A DNA stretch of 64,000 nt from an uncultured Candidatus Melainabacteria bacterium (GTDB lineage: Bacteria; Cyanobacteriota; Vampirovibrionia; Gastranaerophilales; Gastranaerophilaceae): positions 1 through 64,000 of the forward strand of contig CAKVLN010000005.1 of assembly GCA_934757275.1 (NCBI GenBank). Reading direction: 5' to 3'. The translations under genes and the position numbers were made by a program. Below are positions 9,039 to 18,146 of this stretch, piece after piece (the first letter of the stretch is position 1; the number at the start of each line of letters is the position of its first letter). The notes beneath the pieces are model-generated. The model was not told the origin of the DNA, made no database searches, and saw only the letters and a program-made list of their open reading frames with translations.

Positions 9039-9226
9039 GATTGTCACAAAAATCTTGCGATTTTTTCGCAATGACGCCCAGTTAGGCGTTTTCACGCCCA
9101 GTCATTACGAGGAGCGAGAGTGACGAAGTAATCTATAGTTATAATTTTTATGCAAAATTTACGCCAACCTCTCTATGGGAGAGTGTTTTATTAACTTTAG
9201 TGTCGGTTGGGCATACCTGCCCAACA
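9039..9226. repeat. Second cluster of palindromic dispersed repeats
   Basis: This gene-free stretch carries two facing copies of a REP-like element (gattgtcac...cgcaatgac at 9039-9074 and gtcattacgaggagcgagag...gtaatc ending at 9134). A cctctctatgggagag element follows near 9168-9184. At 9201-9226 is a palindromic element whose reverse complement matches 5569-5594 at 25 of 26 bases. The pairing of the same element types here and at 5.4-5.7 kb points to dispersed repeats, not chance palindromes. Confidence 0.75.
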
Positions 9227-9233
9227 ATAACAC

Positions 9234-9437
9234 CTAGTCTTTAAACTTAGAAAACACTTCTAAAAAATATTTAATAGAGCGGTCATGTTTCATTTCTGCA
9301 CTTTTGGGAAAAAAGCACCCAGGAATTTGTCCTGCTTCTCTATGGTGTTTAACGCATTCACAACACATTCCTCTGTTTTTGCACTTTGTAGCAGAGCAGG
9401 TGCATTCCAATAAATTTTCTTCTCTTTGGCATTCCAT
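9234..9437 (-). CDS. DUF6485-type Cys-rich small protein
   Basis: A 67-residue protein with Cys at the spacing C-x-C-x4-C-x4-C-C-x-C, then HH, then a PGCFFP block. This pattern matches the DUF6485 family of small presumed metal-binding proteins of unknown role. An AAGGAAGT ribosome binding site supports the start. It is flanked by the repeat cluster on one side and a divergent secreted protein on the other. Confidence 0.8.
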   Translation of the reverse strand: MECQREENLLECTCSATKCKNRGMCCECVKHHREAGQIPGCFFPKSAEMKHDRSIKYFLEVFSKFKD

Positions 9438-9535
9438 AATATACTTCCTTTATCTTATATATAATCATACCAAAAATTTATTAAATATTGTAGACTGATT
9501 TGCAAATTTTAAGTATACTAAAAGTGGAGATATTT

Positions 9536-10135
9536 ATGATTAAAAAAATAATTCTTACGATTTTATTGCTTAGTCAAATTGCAGTTTATGCAAGTTTTAA
9601 TGATGTTTTGATTTCTAATGTAACTTACGATTGGATAAACAAAACCGAAGTAGAAAGAGAGGCAATAATTCAAGAGGTTAAAGACATAATTTTTGAACAG
9701 CCAGTTGAAAAGCAAAAAGATTTTCGTTCTCAATTTAAAGATAAATTAAAAGACAAAAACTATCTAGAAAACTATATGGCAGCGTCTGCTGGGTATAAAG
9801 AGTATAAAGGTAATAATATTTCAGCTTTTTATTTCAAAAAAATGAAAAGTCTTTATATGTACGCACTACAAGACAAGAAAGATGTTTCAAAAGCTTACTA
9901 TTACGACGCTTTAGGACACCTAAAATATGTTGATATAATTAATGGCGAGTACCCAGATTTTCCTTATTATTCAATTCAGTACAGAATTTCTGGCACTCCA
10001 GTAAGCGCAATATACTTTGCGTCAAAAGATTGCCAATATTTGTTTACTCCAAAAGGTGAGTTTGAAGGCGTTTGGTATAAACACAATTTGTATAATAAAA
10101 GAGCAGAAGTTGTTTTGAGAAGAACGACTTATTAG
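9536..10135 (+). CDS. Secreted hypothetical protein
   Basis: A 199-residue protein starting at the ATG at 9536, which has GGAG 6 bases upstream; the earlier in-frame ATG at 9500 lacks a site and would mask the signal peptide. Residues 1-19 (MIKKIILTILLLSQIAVYA) form a clear Sec signal peptide with an AVYA-type cleavage site. The mature part begins with a charged helical region (about 25-90) and ends in a beta-rich Tyr/Gly-rich domain (YYYDALGHLKYVDIINGEYP). No family recognised. It ends 8 bases before pncC and is probably co-transcribed. Confidence 0.75.
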   Translation: MIKKIILTILLLSQIAVYASFNDVLISNVTYDWINKTEVEREAIIQEVKDIIFEQPVEKQKDFRSQFKDKLKDKNYLENYMAASAGYKEYKGNNISAFYFKKMKSLYMYALQDKKDVSKAYYYDALGHLKYVDIINGEYPDFPYYSIQYRISGTPVSAIYFASKDCQYLFTPKGEFEGVWYKHNLYNKRAEVVLRRTTY

Positions 10136-10143
10136 AGAAAACT

Positions 10144-10626
10144 ATGCAAAAAATAGAAGAAAAAATTGCGCAAATTTTGATAGAAAAAAAGTTAACAATT
10201 GCAACGACGGAATCTTGCACGGGCGGTTTGTTAAGTTCAAAATTAACCGACGTTAGCGGAAGTTCAGCTTTTGTGCATTTGAATTTTGTGACTTATGCAA
10301 ACGAGGCGAAACACAAAATTTTGGGCGTTAGTAACGAAACCTTAGAAAATTTTGGCGCAGTGAGTGAGGAATGCTCTTTTGAAATGGCTCAAGGTTTGAG
10401 AAAAGTTACTGGTGCAGATGTTTGCGTTTCTACTACTGGAATTGCAGGCCCAACTGGCGGAACTCCTGAAAAACCTGTTGGCTTAATGTATTCAACAATT
10501 TTTACTCCGAATAAGACCGAAACTTTTAAAGTTTTGTTGCCTTCAAATATTGAGCGAGTGCAGATGAAAGAGAAATTCGCAGAAGCCGTTTTAGAAAAAG
10601 TTTACACCTTTTTGCTTTTTGTATAG
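10144..10626 (+). CDS. pncC: Nicotinamide-nucleotide amidase (CinA C-terminal type)
   Basis: A 160-residue stand-alone CinA_C domain that deamidates nicotinamide mononucleotide to nicotinate mononucleotide in NAD salvage. The TTESCTGGLLSSKLTDVSGS signature is at about 21-40 and the TGIAGPTGGTPEKPVG loop is at about 98-113. The length fits the stand-alone family; the N-terminal molybdopterin-binding half of full CinA is absent. The next gene begins 9 bases after the stop. Confidence 0.92.
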   Translation: MQKIEEKIAQILIEKKLTIATTESCTGGLLSSKLTDVSGSSAFVHLNFVTYANEAKHKILGVSNETLENFGAVSEECSFEMAQGLRKVTGADVCVSTTGIAGPTGGTPEKPVGLMYSTIFTPNKTETFKVLLPSNIERVQMKEKFAEAVLEKVYTFLLFV

Positions 10627-10635
10627 AATTATATT

Positions 10636-11454
10636 ATGGGGTTGAGTACAAAATATCTCGTTTTTTTAAGCGTATTTGTAATGCTTTTATGTCCGACTGT
10701 GCAATCATCAGAATTTGATTACAACAAGTACAGAGGAAATACTGAGTTGCAAAATGACTTTTCTTCTTATATGACCACCCTTCAAAACAAAATTCAACGC
10801 AATTGGAATCCGCCAGATTTTGTTGAAGATGGTGATGCAACTGTTATGTTTAAGGTTACAAGATGGGGAAAAATTGTAAGCGTAGATATGGTGAAAAGCT
10901 CTAATAATACGCTTTTTGATGAATCAGCAATGGAGGCTTTGAGAAAGTCAGAACCTTTTGACAAATTCCCTGCAAATACGACAAAAGAGGCTTTGACGAT
11001 TAAATATAATTTTCATACTTCAATTGTTAAAACAGATACTATGCGTGAATACGTGGACAATGCTGATAAGTATTATAACGTAAACAATGAACAAGCTTTG
11101 AAATATATAAATTTGGCAATAGACGAGGTTCAAGGCGACATAGAGTCGTATTTTTTGTATGAAAAAAGGTGTAAAATAAAACAGGCTTTGGGTGATACAA
11201 AAGGTGCAAATGATGATTTTGCTGAGGCAAAACGACTTAAAGCGAAGTATGATTTGAAGAGAATTAATACTTGTAAACTTATTGCAGAGATGGAACACAC
11301 TCCGTTTTCTTATTTTTATTTGGCGCACGCTTATGAAATTGCTGGCGATTATGAAAACGCACTTGTTGCAATTGATAAGGCGATTGAATTGACGGAGCTT
11401 AATAACCAATACAAAAGATATCGTTCTGAATTGCAACAAAAACAAGGACATTAA
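10636..11454 (+). CDS. Periplasmic TonB_C-domain protein with TPR tail
   Basis: A 272-residue protein with an N-terminal signal sequence (residues ~1-24). A TonB/TolA C-terminal-type domain follows at about 38-130: a NKIQRNWNPP motif, then VMFKVTRWGKIVSVDMVKSS. After this come about three TPR-like helical pairs at about 135-270. The order is unusual because TonB_C is normally at the extreme C terminus after a membrane anchor. There is no Shine-Dalgarno; TAGAAT lies 6 bases before the ATG, overlapping the pncC stop, so a leaderless transcript is possible. A related stand-alone TonB_C protein lies at 20339. Confidence 0.78.
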   Translation: MGLSTKYLVFLSVFVMLLCPTVQSSEFDYNKYRGNTELQNDFSSYMTTLQNKIQRNWNPPDFVEDGDATVMFKVTRWGKIVSVDMVKSSNNTLFDESAMEALRKSEPFDKFPANTTKEALTIKYNFHTSIVKTDTMREYVDNADKYYNVNNEQALKYINLAIDEVQGDIESYFLYEKRCKIKQALGDTKGANDDFAEAKRLKAKYDLKRINTCKLIAEMEHTPFSYFYLAHAYEIAGDYENALVAIDKAIELTELNNQYKRYRSELQQKQGH

Positions 11455-11528
11455 TAATATTTTTCATATTAGCAAATTTTATTTTTACAAGGTTTAGAAT
11501 TATTGACTAACAAAAACTAGGAAATATA

Positions 11529-12149
11529 ATGCAAATCACTAATATCCAAAATATAAATTTTAACGCACATCATAAAAACGTTACGAAACCAATTTTACCT
11601 CCGAATACAATTACTATAAGAAATTTTCACGAGGTTGATGAAACTTTGATGCGTGGCGCAAAACCAAATCAAGAGCAGTTGCAAGAACTTAAAAATAATG
11701 GCGTTAAAACTATTATAAGTTTTTGCACAAATTTTAACCCGCAAACTCAAAAATATGGTGGTTTGCCAGAAGAGGCTCAATGGGCAAACAAACTTGGTAT
11801 GAATTTCCATTGGCTGCCTATGCATTCAACTAATAATCCTACAATTAGCGATGTAAATAAATTCTTTCAAATAACTGATGACGCTAGAAATAAAGGCGAG
11901 AAAGTCTTTATCCATTGTAGACACGGTGCAGATAGAACAGGTGTTTATTCAGCATTGTATAGAGTAAGAAACCAAAACGTTAAACTCTCTGATGTAATTC
12001 GAGAACTTATGGCTTATGGACATGACGCTAACCACAACCCAAATATAATACCGTTCATCATTGATTTTAAGGAAAGCTTGAACCCGCTAAACAAAATTAT
12101 GAATGCTGGAAAAGATATCGTACAATCTTTGTTAAAAAAAGGAATATAA
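11529..12149 (+). CDS. Cys-based protein phosphatase with F-x-A leader
   Basis: A 206-residue dual-specificity/tyrosine-phosphatase-like protein. The P-loop HCRHGADRTG places the nucleophile at about Cys130 and the Arg at 136. An upstream D in the general-acid region is not certain. A canonical fold start is seen from NFHEVDETLMRGAKPNQEQL. Residues 1-15 (MQITNIQNINFNAHH) are a polar leader of the kind shared by several proteins here. AGGAAATATA precedes the ATG. The next gene starts 3 bases after the stop, so the trio 11529-16559 is likely one operon. Substrate (phosphoprotein or phosphoinositide-like) is unknown. Confidence 0.85.
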   Translation: MQITNIQNINFNAHHKNVTKPILPPNTITIRNFHEVDETLMRGAKPNQEQLQELKNNGVKTIISFCTNFNPQTQKYGGLPEEAQWANKLGMNFHWLPMHSTNNPTISDVNKFFQITDDARNKGEKVFIHCRHGADRTGVYSALYRVRNQNVKLSDVIRELMAYGHDANHNPNIIPFIIDFKESLNPLNKIMNAGKDIVQSLLKKGI

Positions 12150-12151
12150 TT

Positions 12152-12661
12152 ATGCAGAAGGTAAGTTTTAAAGCAGCTGATTATTCGCAACTTTATAAAG
12201 ACATGGAAAAAATTAAAGTTGTTAGAGAAGAAAAAATTATTCCAAAAGAAAAAATCACAGAGAAAATCTCTGACAAAATCGCTGAAAATGTTCAAAAAAA
12301 AGCTGAAAAGGTGAAAGATGTTTTTGTTAAAAAAGACGTATCAAAAGCAAGACCTAGAAGACCATTAGACGCACCAATTTCTTACTTGAGTGCATTTATT
12401 GCTGCATCACTTACAATAGCGGCAGTTCTTGGCGTTAAGACTTTAAAATTCAATTATGACCATCGAGAAGAAAGCAAAATGCTAAAAGAAAAGAAAGAGG
12501 CTCTTGATTCTAAAATAAACGATTTGATGATTAAATCGTACAATAAAGAGATAAGTTATGAAGAAGCTCAAAAACAAATAAAGAAAGCCGAGCAAGAATA
12601 TAAACAAGAAGAAAATAAAATTATAAATAAAGTAAATAATGATTTTAAATCAGAGTGGTAA
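12152..12661 (+). CDS. Single-pass membrane coiled-coil protein with F-K-A leader
   Basis: A 169-residue protein starting MQKVSFKAADYSQ, with AAAGGAATATAATT before the ATG. Residues ~15-65 are highly charged and helical, ~75-98 form one hydrophobic segment (SAFIAASLTIAAVLGV), and the remainder is a Lys/Glu coiled coil. No enzyme motif is seen. It sits between the phosphatase and the HD giant with almost no gaps, so it may anchor or link them. That is inference. Confidence 0.72.
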   Translation: MQKVSFKAADYSQLYKDMEKIKVVREEKIIPKEKITEKISDKIAENVQKKAEKVKDVFVKKDVSKARPRRPLDAPISYLSAFIAASLTIAAVLGVKTLKFNYDHREESKMLKEKKEALDSKINDLMIKSYNKEISYEEAQKQIKKAEQEYKQEENKIINKVNNDFKSEW

Positions 12662-12665
12662 AACC

Positions 12666-15600
12666 ATGAATATAACAAATTTTCCATATCAACCAAAAAT
12701 ACAAACAAATAACCCAGCTTTTCAAGGTATTTCTATACCAAGGCTTTTTGCTGTGCCAAAAACGACAGTGACACTTTCAACTCCTGCACAATTAAATAAA
12801 GAAGCCATGGAATGGTTGAAGGATAGACTACAAAACACTCCTCAAGAATCTCTCCAAAAGGCTTATAATTCTTGCTTGAATGCTGATAATAATATTTCAG
12901 AGCAGGCAATAAATCTTTTCAAGAAGTATATTCCAGAACAAAAGTCTTTTTTAGGAAAGATGTTTAACATTTCTGAACCGAAACGAAATCTTTATCAAAA
13001 ATTTGGCTTAGACTTTTTGTCTATTATGTTTGAAGGCTCAAAGAACGACGATAAGAACCATACAGCTGAGAACTTGAACTTTCTAGAGGTTGTTTTGGAT
13101 AAGTATGACCCACTTTATAGTCCCACATTATGGCTTGATATGATAGTTAAGTCTAAGGTAAAAGATGGTAATGTTATAAAGGGTGCAAGCAAACTTTTTG
13201 ATAAGTTGTATGACAAGAATCGTGGTTGTAGTGATGACCATGAATATATACGGGTGATTAGGGAATTAAAACACGATAAAACAGAGTTAGAACAAAATTT
13301 TATCGTAAAAAACGTTCTTAGAGGTTTTGGAGGTAAACATTTCGAAGATCTTCTTAAAATTATTGAAGATGCTAAAGGAAAAGATTTTGAGAAAATTTTA
13401 AAAGCTGCTGATGAAGATTTAGAACACCATGAGGCACATAATGTTAGAAGAGCGGTGTATCACTCTTCAATCAATGACTTTAATGCTCGACCTTATAAAA
13501 TAGAAGCTAACTATGAAAACTATATAGCAATGCGTCCTTATATTGATGACGATGGTGCTGTTCTTGTGGCAAAGGATAAGTACGATAAATTTTCACCTGA
13601 TGTTTGTGAACTAGTTAGAACACTTTGGGATAAAATGAGCATACAGAAAAGTTTTAACTTTATTGATTTGGTAAAAAATAAAGATGGTACTTTTAATATA
13701 GAAGCTGCAAAATATTTAAAAATGGTAGTTAAGGAATCTTCAGATGCTACTGATTTTAACGATATAACTTTCTGTTTATCTTTTCTTAAAAACAAAAATG
13801 GACACCTGCAATATAACCATGCAAATGCTTTAACTAAAGCATGGAACAGATTCCGTTTAGATGTAACTTCTTATAAAGCTAAAGATTTATTCCCAGATGT
13901 AATTCGTGGTGCAAAAGATAAAGACGGCAATTATATACCAGAAATTCTTAATGAGTTGCCTGCACTTTTTGATAGTGGTTGCAGTCTTGTAACTCCAAAT
14001 ATTTTAAAAATAAGCAAATTTAATGATAAATTTAACAAAGCCAATTTTGATAAAGCCGTAAATATTTTGAAAAATGTTGGTAAATCTGAACGAAAAGAAT
14101 TGTCAGAATTCCTTTTAAAGTGCTTAGATGAAAATAACAACCTTGACACTTCTAAAACAAAGATTTTTGAAGACGTTAAAAAATGTGGTATCGATAATAA
14201 TATTATAAAAATTGCTACTGCTTTGCAAAACCCTGACAAACAATTCTCTCCAAAAGGGTTAGATTTTGTTAAAGAATTAAGAAAAGGTAGCTCTTCTGAT
14301 ATAGAAGATGATATGGCAGACATTCTGTATGCTTGTCGTGATAAATCGGGTTTCCTAAATGACAATACGATGCACGTTGCAAAAATGTTGCATTCTATGA
14401 ACTCTGATTTAAGAACTTCAAAATTGGTGAAATTTGTTCTTAACCACAACAAGGAAGTAAGTACTGACAGAGTACAAGTTGTAACCGAAATTCTAAAATC
14501 AACAAAGCAAGGCAAACTTCGCTCTGTGGACGATTTAGAAACGATTTTGAAGTATTCAACTGATAGGAACAATGTTCTAGATTTAGAGGTGCTAAAGCGT
14601 TTGACTGAACTATCTGCAAAAGGTGAAAGACTATTGTATTTAGAAGATGCAATTCCTGCTTATAGAAAACTCTACAAATACGAACATGTAACCTCTTTGA
14701 GCCAACTTAATTTGAGCCAAAAAAGAACTTTGATGCAAGCTTTGAGAACTTATAAGAACCAGATAACTTCATCTGCTTTCTTGAAACTTATGAAATCAAA
14801 AATCTTGCCTACAAACGATTCAGAATATTGTTCAAAAATGGGTAGATTATCTCACTCAATCGGTATTAATACTCATAGACTTCCTAGAATAACGAAGGGA
14901 AACTATTACAAAGCAATGGATAATTTGGCAGATAGAAAACAAGGCTTTGTACATTTAGATTTCAATAAAGCTACGCCAGTATTAAAACTAACTTATTCTT
15001 TGAACGATTTTAAACAAGATGTTTGGAAAATAGTTAAAGATGCACATTATAGCGATAGAACAAAAGCACTAGATTACTTTGGTTTTGAACTAAAAAACTC
15101 TGGTGGTGATATTATTCTTACAGGCTATCCAAACGCTGACAAACCAGACGGTAAACTTGCTAGTATCAAGGATAAAGATATCCAACGATTGATTTCAAAA
15201 CTAACTCCGCTTGTTATCAAATTCACTCAATCTAACGCTGTCTCTATACAAGATCACCCAAATGTAGCTAAAAACATTACTGAGATTGTAAAAGCGTTCC
15301 CAGAGTTTTTGACAACAATTGGTAAGAAACAACACGGCACTCACGATTTTACGCTTGATGTTCACACTCTAAAGGTTCTTCAAGAAGTGTTCAAAAATTC
15401 AGAGTACGAAAAATTGTCAGACGCCTCTAAAAAGCATATTCAAATTGCGGCACTTTTGCACGATATAACAAAAGCAGAAGGACACGCAGATTTTGACCAC
15501 CCAAGAAACAGTGGTTTTGATGCGTATTATTTGTTAGACAAACTAGGTTTTAGTGAAAAAGAAAAATTAAAGATTTATCACATAATAAGAAACCATGATT

Positions 15601-16559
15601 GGCTTGCTAAGTATGATTTCTCTGATGAAAAATCTAAGAAAATTGCTTTCAATCTAAGAGAAGGTAACGCTTTCAAATTATGTTCAATGTTAACAGAGGC
15701 TGATTTGAAGGGTGTTCAAAAGAATAACAGATTTTATGACAAGCACGCTGCTAAGTTAGAAAAAGCTAAACATACACTTAAACGCTATGTTTACGACCTA
15801 CAATCAACAAGCATTCACTTACCGCAAACAACAATTCCTAAGGCTAGTGAATTGAATAAAAACTCACAATTTGTAACAACTATCAATTCTGATGGTATAA
15901 AGAATACAGTTCTTTGGTTGAATGGTTGCCACGACTTAGAAAAAGCAGGTTTCAGCAGTTGTAAAAGTGTGCGAGATTTCAACGTTTTAGTACATGGTCT
16001 TGATAGTAAAAACGCAGCCTCTATGTTCCAAGCTCTAGGCTTAATCGATTCAAACGCACTATTAAGTACTTCTTATGTTATTTATTCAAAAGGTAACTAT
16101 AAAGCTTTCCGTAATGAAGGTTTTGTACTTGATGTACCAGATGCGAATACTCACGTTGCCTTCTGGCGAGATTTTGGTTCTGGCTACAGAAAGACCGTAA
16201 AAGACTTGTTGGACACATATTTGTTCTGCAACAGCAATAAGAGAAATTATATTCCAGATTACCTAAAACAACATTTAAGAATGAACGACAAAGAGTATAT
16301 TGCTTTGCAGCACAAGATTGAAGATATGCCATTAGAGAAAATCGAAAAAATAGCTCCAAAAGTTGCTAAAACCTACAGAGATTTATATCAGGATATGGAA
16401 ATCGGTAAAAGAAGTTTTGGAAGAAACTACAATGAAATACTTGTAACAAACCCAAAAATTCAAGGAATTTTCTGCTACAATAAAAAGCCAGAAAATATTT
16501 CATCATATTTGAGAAAATACGCAGAAAGAAACGATATTCCAATTGTTGTATTCGGATAA
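12666..16559 (+). CDS. Giant HD-domain protein with N-terminal F-Q-G leader
   Basis: A 1297-residue protein if started at the ATG at 12666; an in-frame ATG at 12639 overlaps the previous gene. The leader ends in NPAFQG at about residue 21. Residues ~60-800 are helical repeats without a recognised fold. At about 895-1000 lies a metal-dependent HD phosphohydrolase domain: HDFTLDVHTLKVLQ, then LLHDITKAEG with His932-Asp933, then HIIRNHDWL. This arrangement recalls the HD regions of GlnD and CCA-type enzymes. A further unknown domain (~1080-1297) follows. No signal peptide or membrane segment. The HD call is firm and the role is unknown. Confidence 0.82.
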   Translation: MNITNFPYQPKIQTNNPAFQGISIPRLFAVPKTTVTLSTPAQLNKEAMEWLKDRLQNTPQESLQKAYNSCLNADNNISEQAINLFKKYIPEQKSFLGKMFNISEPKRNLYQKFGLDFLSIMFEGSKNDDKNHTAENLNFLEVVLDKYDPLYSPTLWLDMIVKSKVKDGNVIKGASKLFDKLYDKNRGCSDDHEYIRVIRELKHDKTELEQNFIVKNVLRGFGGKHFEDLLKIIEDAKGKDFEKILKAADEDLEHHEAHNVRRAVYHSSINDFNARPYKIEANYENYIAMRPYIDDDGAVLVAKDKYDKFSPDVCELVRTLWDKMSIQKSFNFIDLVKNKDGTFNIEAAKYLKMVVKESSDATDFNDITFCLSFLKNKNGHLQYNHANALTKAWNRFRLDVTSYKAKDLFPDVIRGAKDKDGNYIPEILNELPALFDSGCSLVTPNILKISKFNDKFNKANFDKAVNILKNVGKSERKELSEFLLKCLDENNNLDTSKTKIFEDVKKCGIDNNIIKIATALQNPDKQFSPKGLDFVKELRKGSSSDIEDDMADILYACRDKSGFLNDNTMHVAKMLHSMNSDLRTSKLVKFVLNHNKEVSTDRVQVVTEILKSTKQGKLRSVDDLETILKYSTDRNNVLDLEVLKRLTELSAKGERLLYLEDAIPAYRKLYKYEHVTSLSQLNLSQKRTLMQALRTYKNQITSSAFLKLMKSKILPTNDSEYCSKMGRLSHSIGINTHRLPRITKGNYYKAMDNLADRKQGFVHLDFNKATPVLKLTYSLNDFKQDVWKIVKDAHYSDRTKALDYFGFELKNSGGDIILTGYPNADKPDGKLASIKDKDIQRLISKLTPLVIKFTQSNAVSIQDHPNVAKNITEIVKAFPEFLTTIGKKQHGTHDFTLDVHTLKVLQEVFKNSEYEKLSDASKKHIQIAALLHDITKAEGHADFDHPRNSGFDAYYLLDKLGFSEKEKLKIYHIIRNHDWLAKYDFSDEKSKKIAFNLREGNAFKLCSMLTEADLKGVQKNNRFYDKHAAKLEKAKHTLKRYVYDLQSTSIHLPQTTIPKASELNKNSQFVTTINSDGIKNTVLWLNGCHDLEKAGFSSCKSVRDFNVLVHGLDSKNAASMFQALGLIDSNALLSTSYVIYSKGNYKAFRNEGFVLDVPDANTHVAFWRDFGSGYRKTVKDLLDTYLFCNSNKRNYIPDYLKQHLRMNDKEYIALQHKIEDMPLEKIEKIAPKVAKTYRDLYQDMEIGKRSFGRNYNEILVTNPKIQGIFCYNKKPENISSYLRKYAERNDIPIVVFG

Positions 16560-16573
16560 TTTGACTAATCTCG

Positions 16574-16582
16574 TGCTATAAT
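16574..16582 (+). promoter_or_regulatory. Extended -10 box directly before tatD
   Basis: TGCTATAAT ends 7 bases before the tatD ATG, and no ribosome binding site is present in the gap. Transcription would begin at or next to the A of the start codon, giving a leaderless mRNA. Confidence 0.6.
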
Positions 16583-16589
16583 TATTCTT

Positions 16590-17342
16590 ATGAAAGACTA
16601 TTTAATAGATACACACGCACATATAGATATGCTTCCTTTAGGCGAAACTCTTAAACTTATGCAAGAGTATGGCGTTAAAAAGGCTATTATTCCTTCTGTT
16701 GAAGTGGGAACGATGGACAAGGTGCTAGAGATTGCGAATGATAACGAGAATATTTATGCAATGCTCGGAATTTTTCCATCAGAAGCCAAAACTTATACAG
16801 ACGAAATCGAAGAAAAAATCAGAGCCAACGCAGATAAAATCGTTGCTATTGGTGAAATCGGTTTGGACTACTATTGGGAGAAGTCTTTTGTGGAACTCCA
16901 AAAGGAGGTATTCGCTAAACAAATTCGCTTAGCAAACGAACTAAACTTGCCAATTGCAGTTCATGATAGAGAAGCGCACAAGGATACTTTTGACATAATA
17001 AAAACCGAAAACAAAACTTCTGACGTATTATTTCATTGTTTTTCTGGAAGTGTAGAATTTATGCGAGAATGCGTAAAAGAAGGCTGGTACATAGCTCTAG
17101 GCGGTGTTGTAACCTTTAAAAACGCAGTAAAAATGAAAGACGTAGCAAAAGAAGTTCCTCTAGACAAACTTGTTCTAGAAACAGATTCGCCATACCTAAC
17201 TCCTGTACCTTTTAGAGGAAAAACAAATTACCCTGCTTATGTTAAATATGTAGCAGAAGAGGTGGCGAACCTTAGAAACATGCCAGTAGAAGAGTTAATC
17301 GGCATAACAACAGAGAATGCAGAAAGGTTGTTTAAGATTTGA
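16590..17342 (+). CDS. tatD: TatD-family metal-dependent DNase
   Basis: A 250-residue TIM-barrel hydrolase of the TatD family with full normal length. Metal ligands are visible: DTHAHID at 7-13, GEIGLDYY at about 91, HDREAH near 128-133, FHCFSG near 152, and ETDSPYLTP near 205. The family has 3'-5' exonuclease and DNA repair or turnover activity. Its TGA overlaps the TTG start of tlyA, so the two are translationally coupled. The start follows an extended -10 box without a Shine-Dalgarno. Confidence 0.95.
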   Translation: MKDYLIDTHAHIDMLPLGETLKLMQEYGVKKAIIPSVEVGTMDKVLEIANDNENIYAMLGIFPSEAKTYTDEIEEKIRANADKIVAIGEIGLDYYWEKSFVELQKEVFAKQIRLANELNLPIAVHDREAHKDTFDIIKTENKTSDVLFHCFSGSVEFMRECVKEGWYIALGGVVTFKNAVKMKDVAKEVPLDKLVLETDSPYLTPVPFRGKTNYPAYVKYVAEEVANLRNMPVEELIGITTENAERLFKI

Positions 17343-18145
17343 AAAAAGAACGTTTAGACAAATTACTTGTTGATTTAGGTTATTTTGAAAACAAAAGCAA
17401 AGCTTCTGCATCAATTCTTGCAGGCAATGTTATGATTGGAACAGAGGTAGTTACAAAGGCTGGTTTTCAAGTCGACCCATCAAAAGAGTATGATTTTAAA
17501 GTTAAATCAATGCCTTACGTTTCTCGAGGCGGGTTTAAGCTAAAAAAAGCGTTAGAAACCTTCAACGTGGTTGTAAAAGATAGAATTTGTTTTGATGCAG
17601 GTGCGTCTACAGGAGGGTTTACAGACTGTTTGTTGCAAAACGGTGCAAAATTTGTTTATGCAGTTGATGTTGGGTATGGACAACTAGACTGGAAAATTAG
17701 AAGTTCTGAACAGGTAAAAACAATTGAAAAAACAAACTTGAAGATTTGCTCTAAAGAAGATATTTATGCAGAAAATGAACCTATGGCAGATTTGTTGGTT
17801 TCAGACTTGTCGTTTATCTCTTTAACGAAGGTTTTACCTAATCTTAAAACACTTCTCAAGCCGAACTGGCATGAGATGATTTGTTTGATAAAACCGCAAT
17901 TTGAGGCAGGACGAGAGCTTGTTGAAAAAGGCGGAGTTGTTAAAGATAAAAAGACGCATGAACTAGTTATAACAAACGTTTTAGCGTGTATTAAAGACTT
18001 AGGCTATATAATAAAAGGACTAACTTATTCCTCAATAAAAGGTCCTGCTGGCAATATTGAGTATTTAGTTTGGCTTGCAACTGATGGTGAAGAAGTTGAA
18101 ATTGACATTCCAGAGATTGTAAATTCTGCGCACGAAAATCTCTAG
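17339..18145 (+). CDS. tlyA: TlyA-family rRNA 2'-O-methyltransferase
   Basis: A 268-residue protein with an N-terminal S4 RNA-binding domain (RLDKLLVDLGYFENKSKAS, ~4-22). An SRGGFKL switch at ~61 and a Rossmann SAM-binding domain with DAGASTGGFTDCLL at ~82-95 and DVGYGQL follow. TlyA proteins methylate rRNA ribose and are often mis-annotated as hemolysins. The start is TTG at 17339, overlapping the tatD TGA, with AAAGG upstream. It is convergent with the gene at 18147 with a 1-base gap. Confidence 0.93.
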   Translation: MKKERLDKLLVDLGYFENKSKASASILAGNVMIGTEVVTKAGFQVDPSKEYDFKVKSMPYVSRGGFKLKKALETFNVVVKDRICFDAGASTGGFTDCLLQNGAKFVYAVDVGYGQLDWKIRSSEQVKTIEKTNLKICSKEDIYAENEPMADLLVSDLSFISLTKVLPNLKTLLKPNWHEMICLIKPQFEAGRELVEKGGVVKDKKTHELVITNVLACIKDLGYIIKGLTYSSIKGPAGNIEYLVWLATDGEEVEIDIPEIVNSAHENL

Positions 18146-18146
18146 A

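Noticed and set aside
13931..14572. A 213-residue reverse-strand ORF
   Set aside because: It lies antisense to the HD-domain gene, has no ribosome binding site or family match, and its composition mirrors the sense codons.
16561..16582. TTGACT plus TATAAT upstream of tatD as a standard promoter
   Set aside because: The spacer is only 10 bases, too short for a -35/-10 pair; the extended -10 alone fits better.
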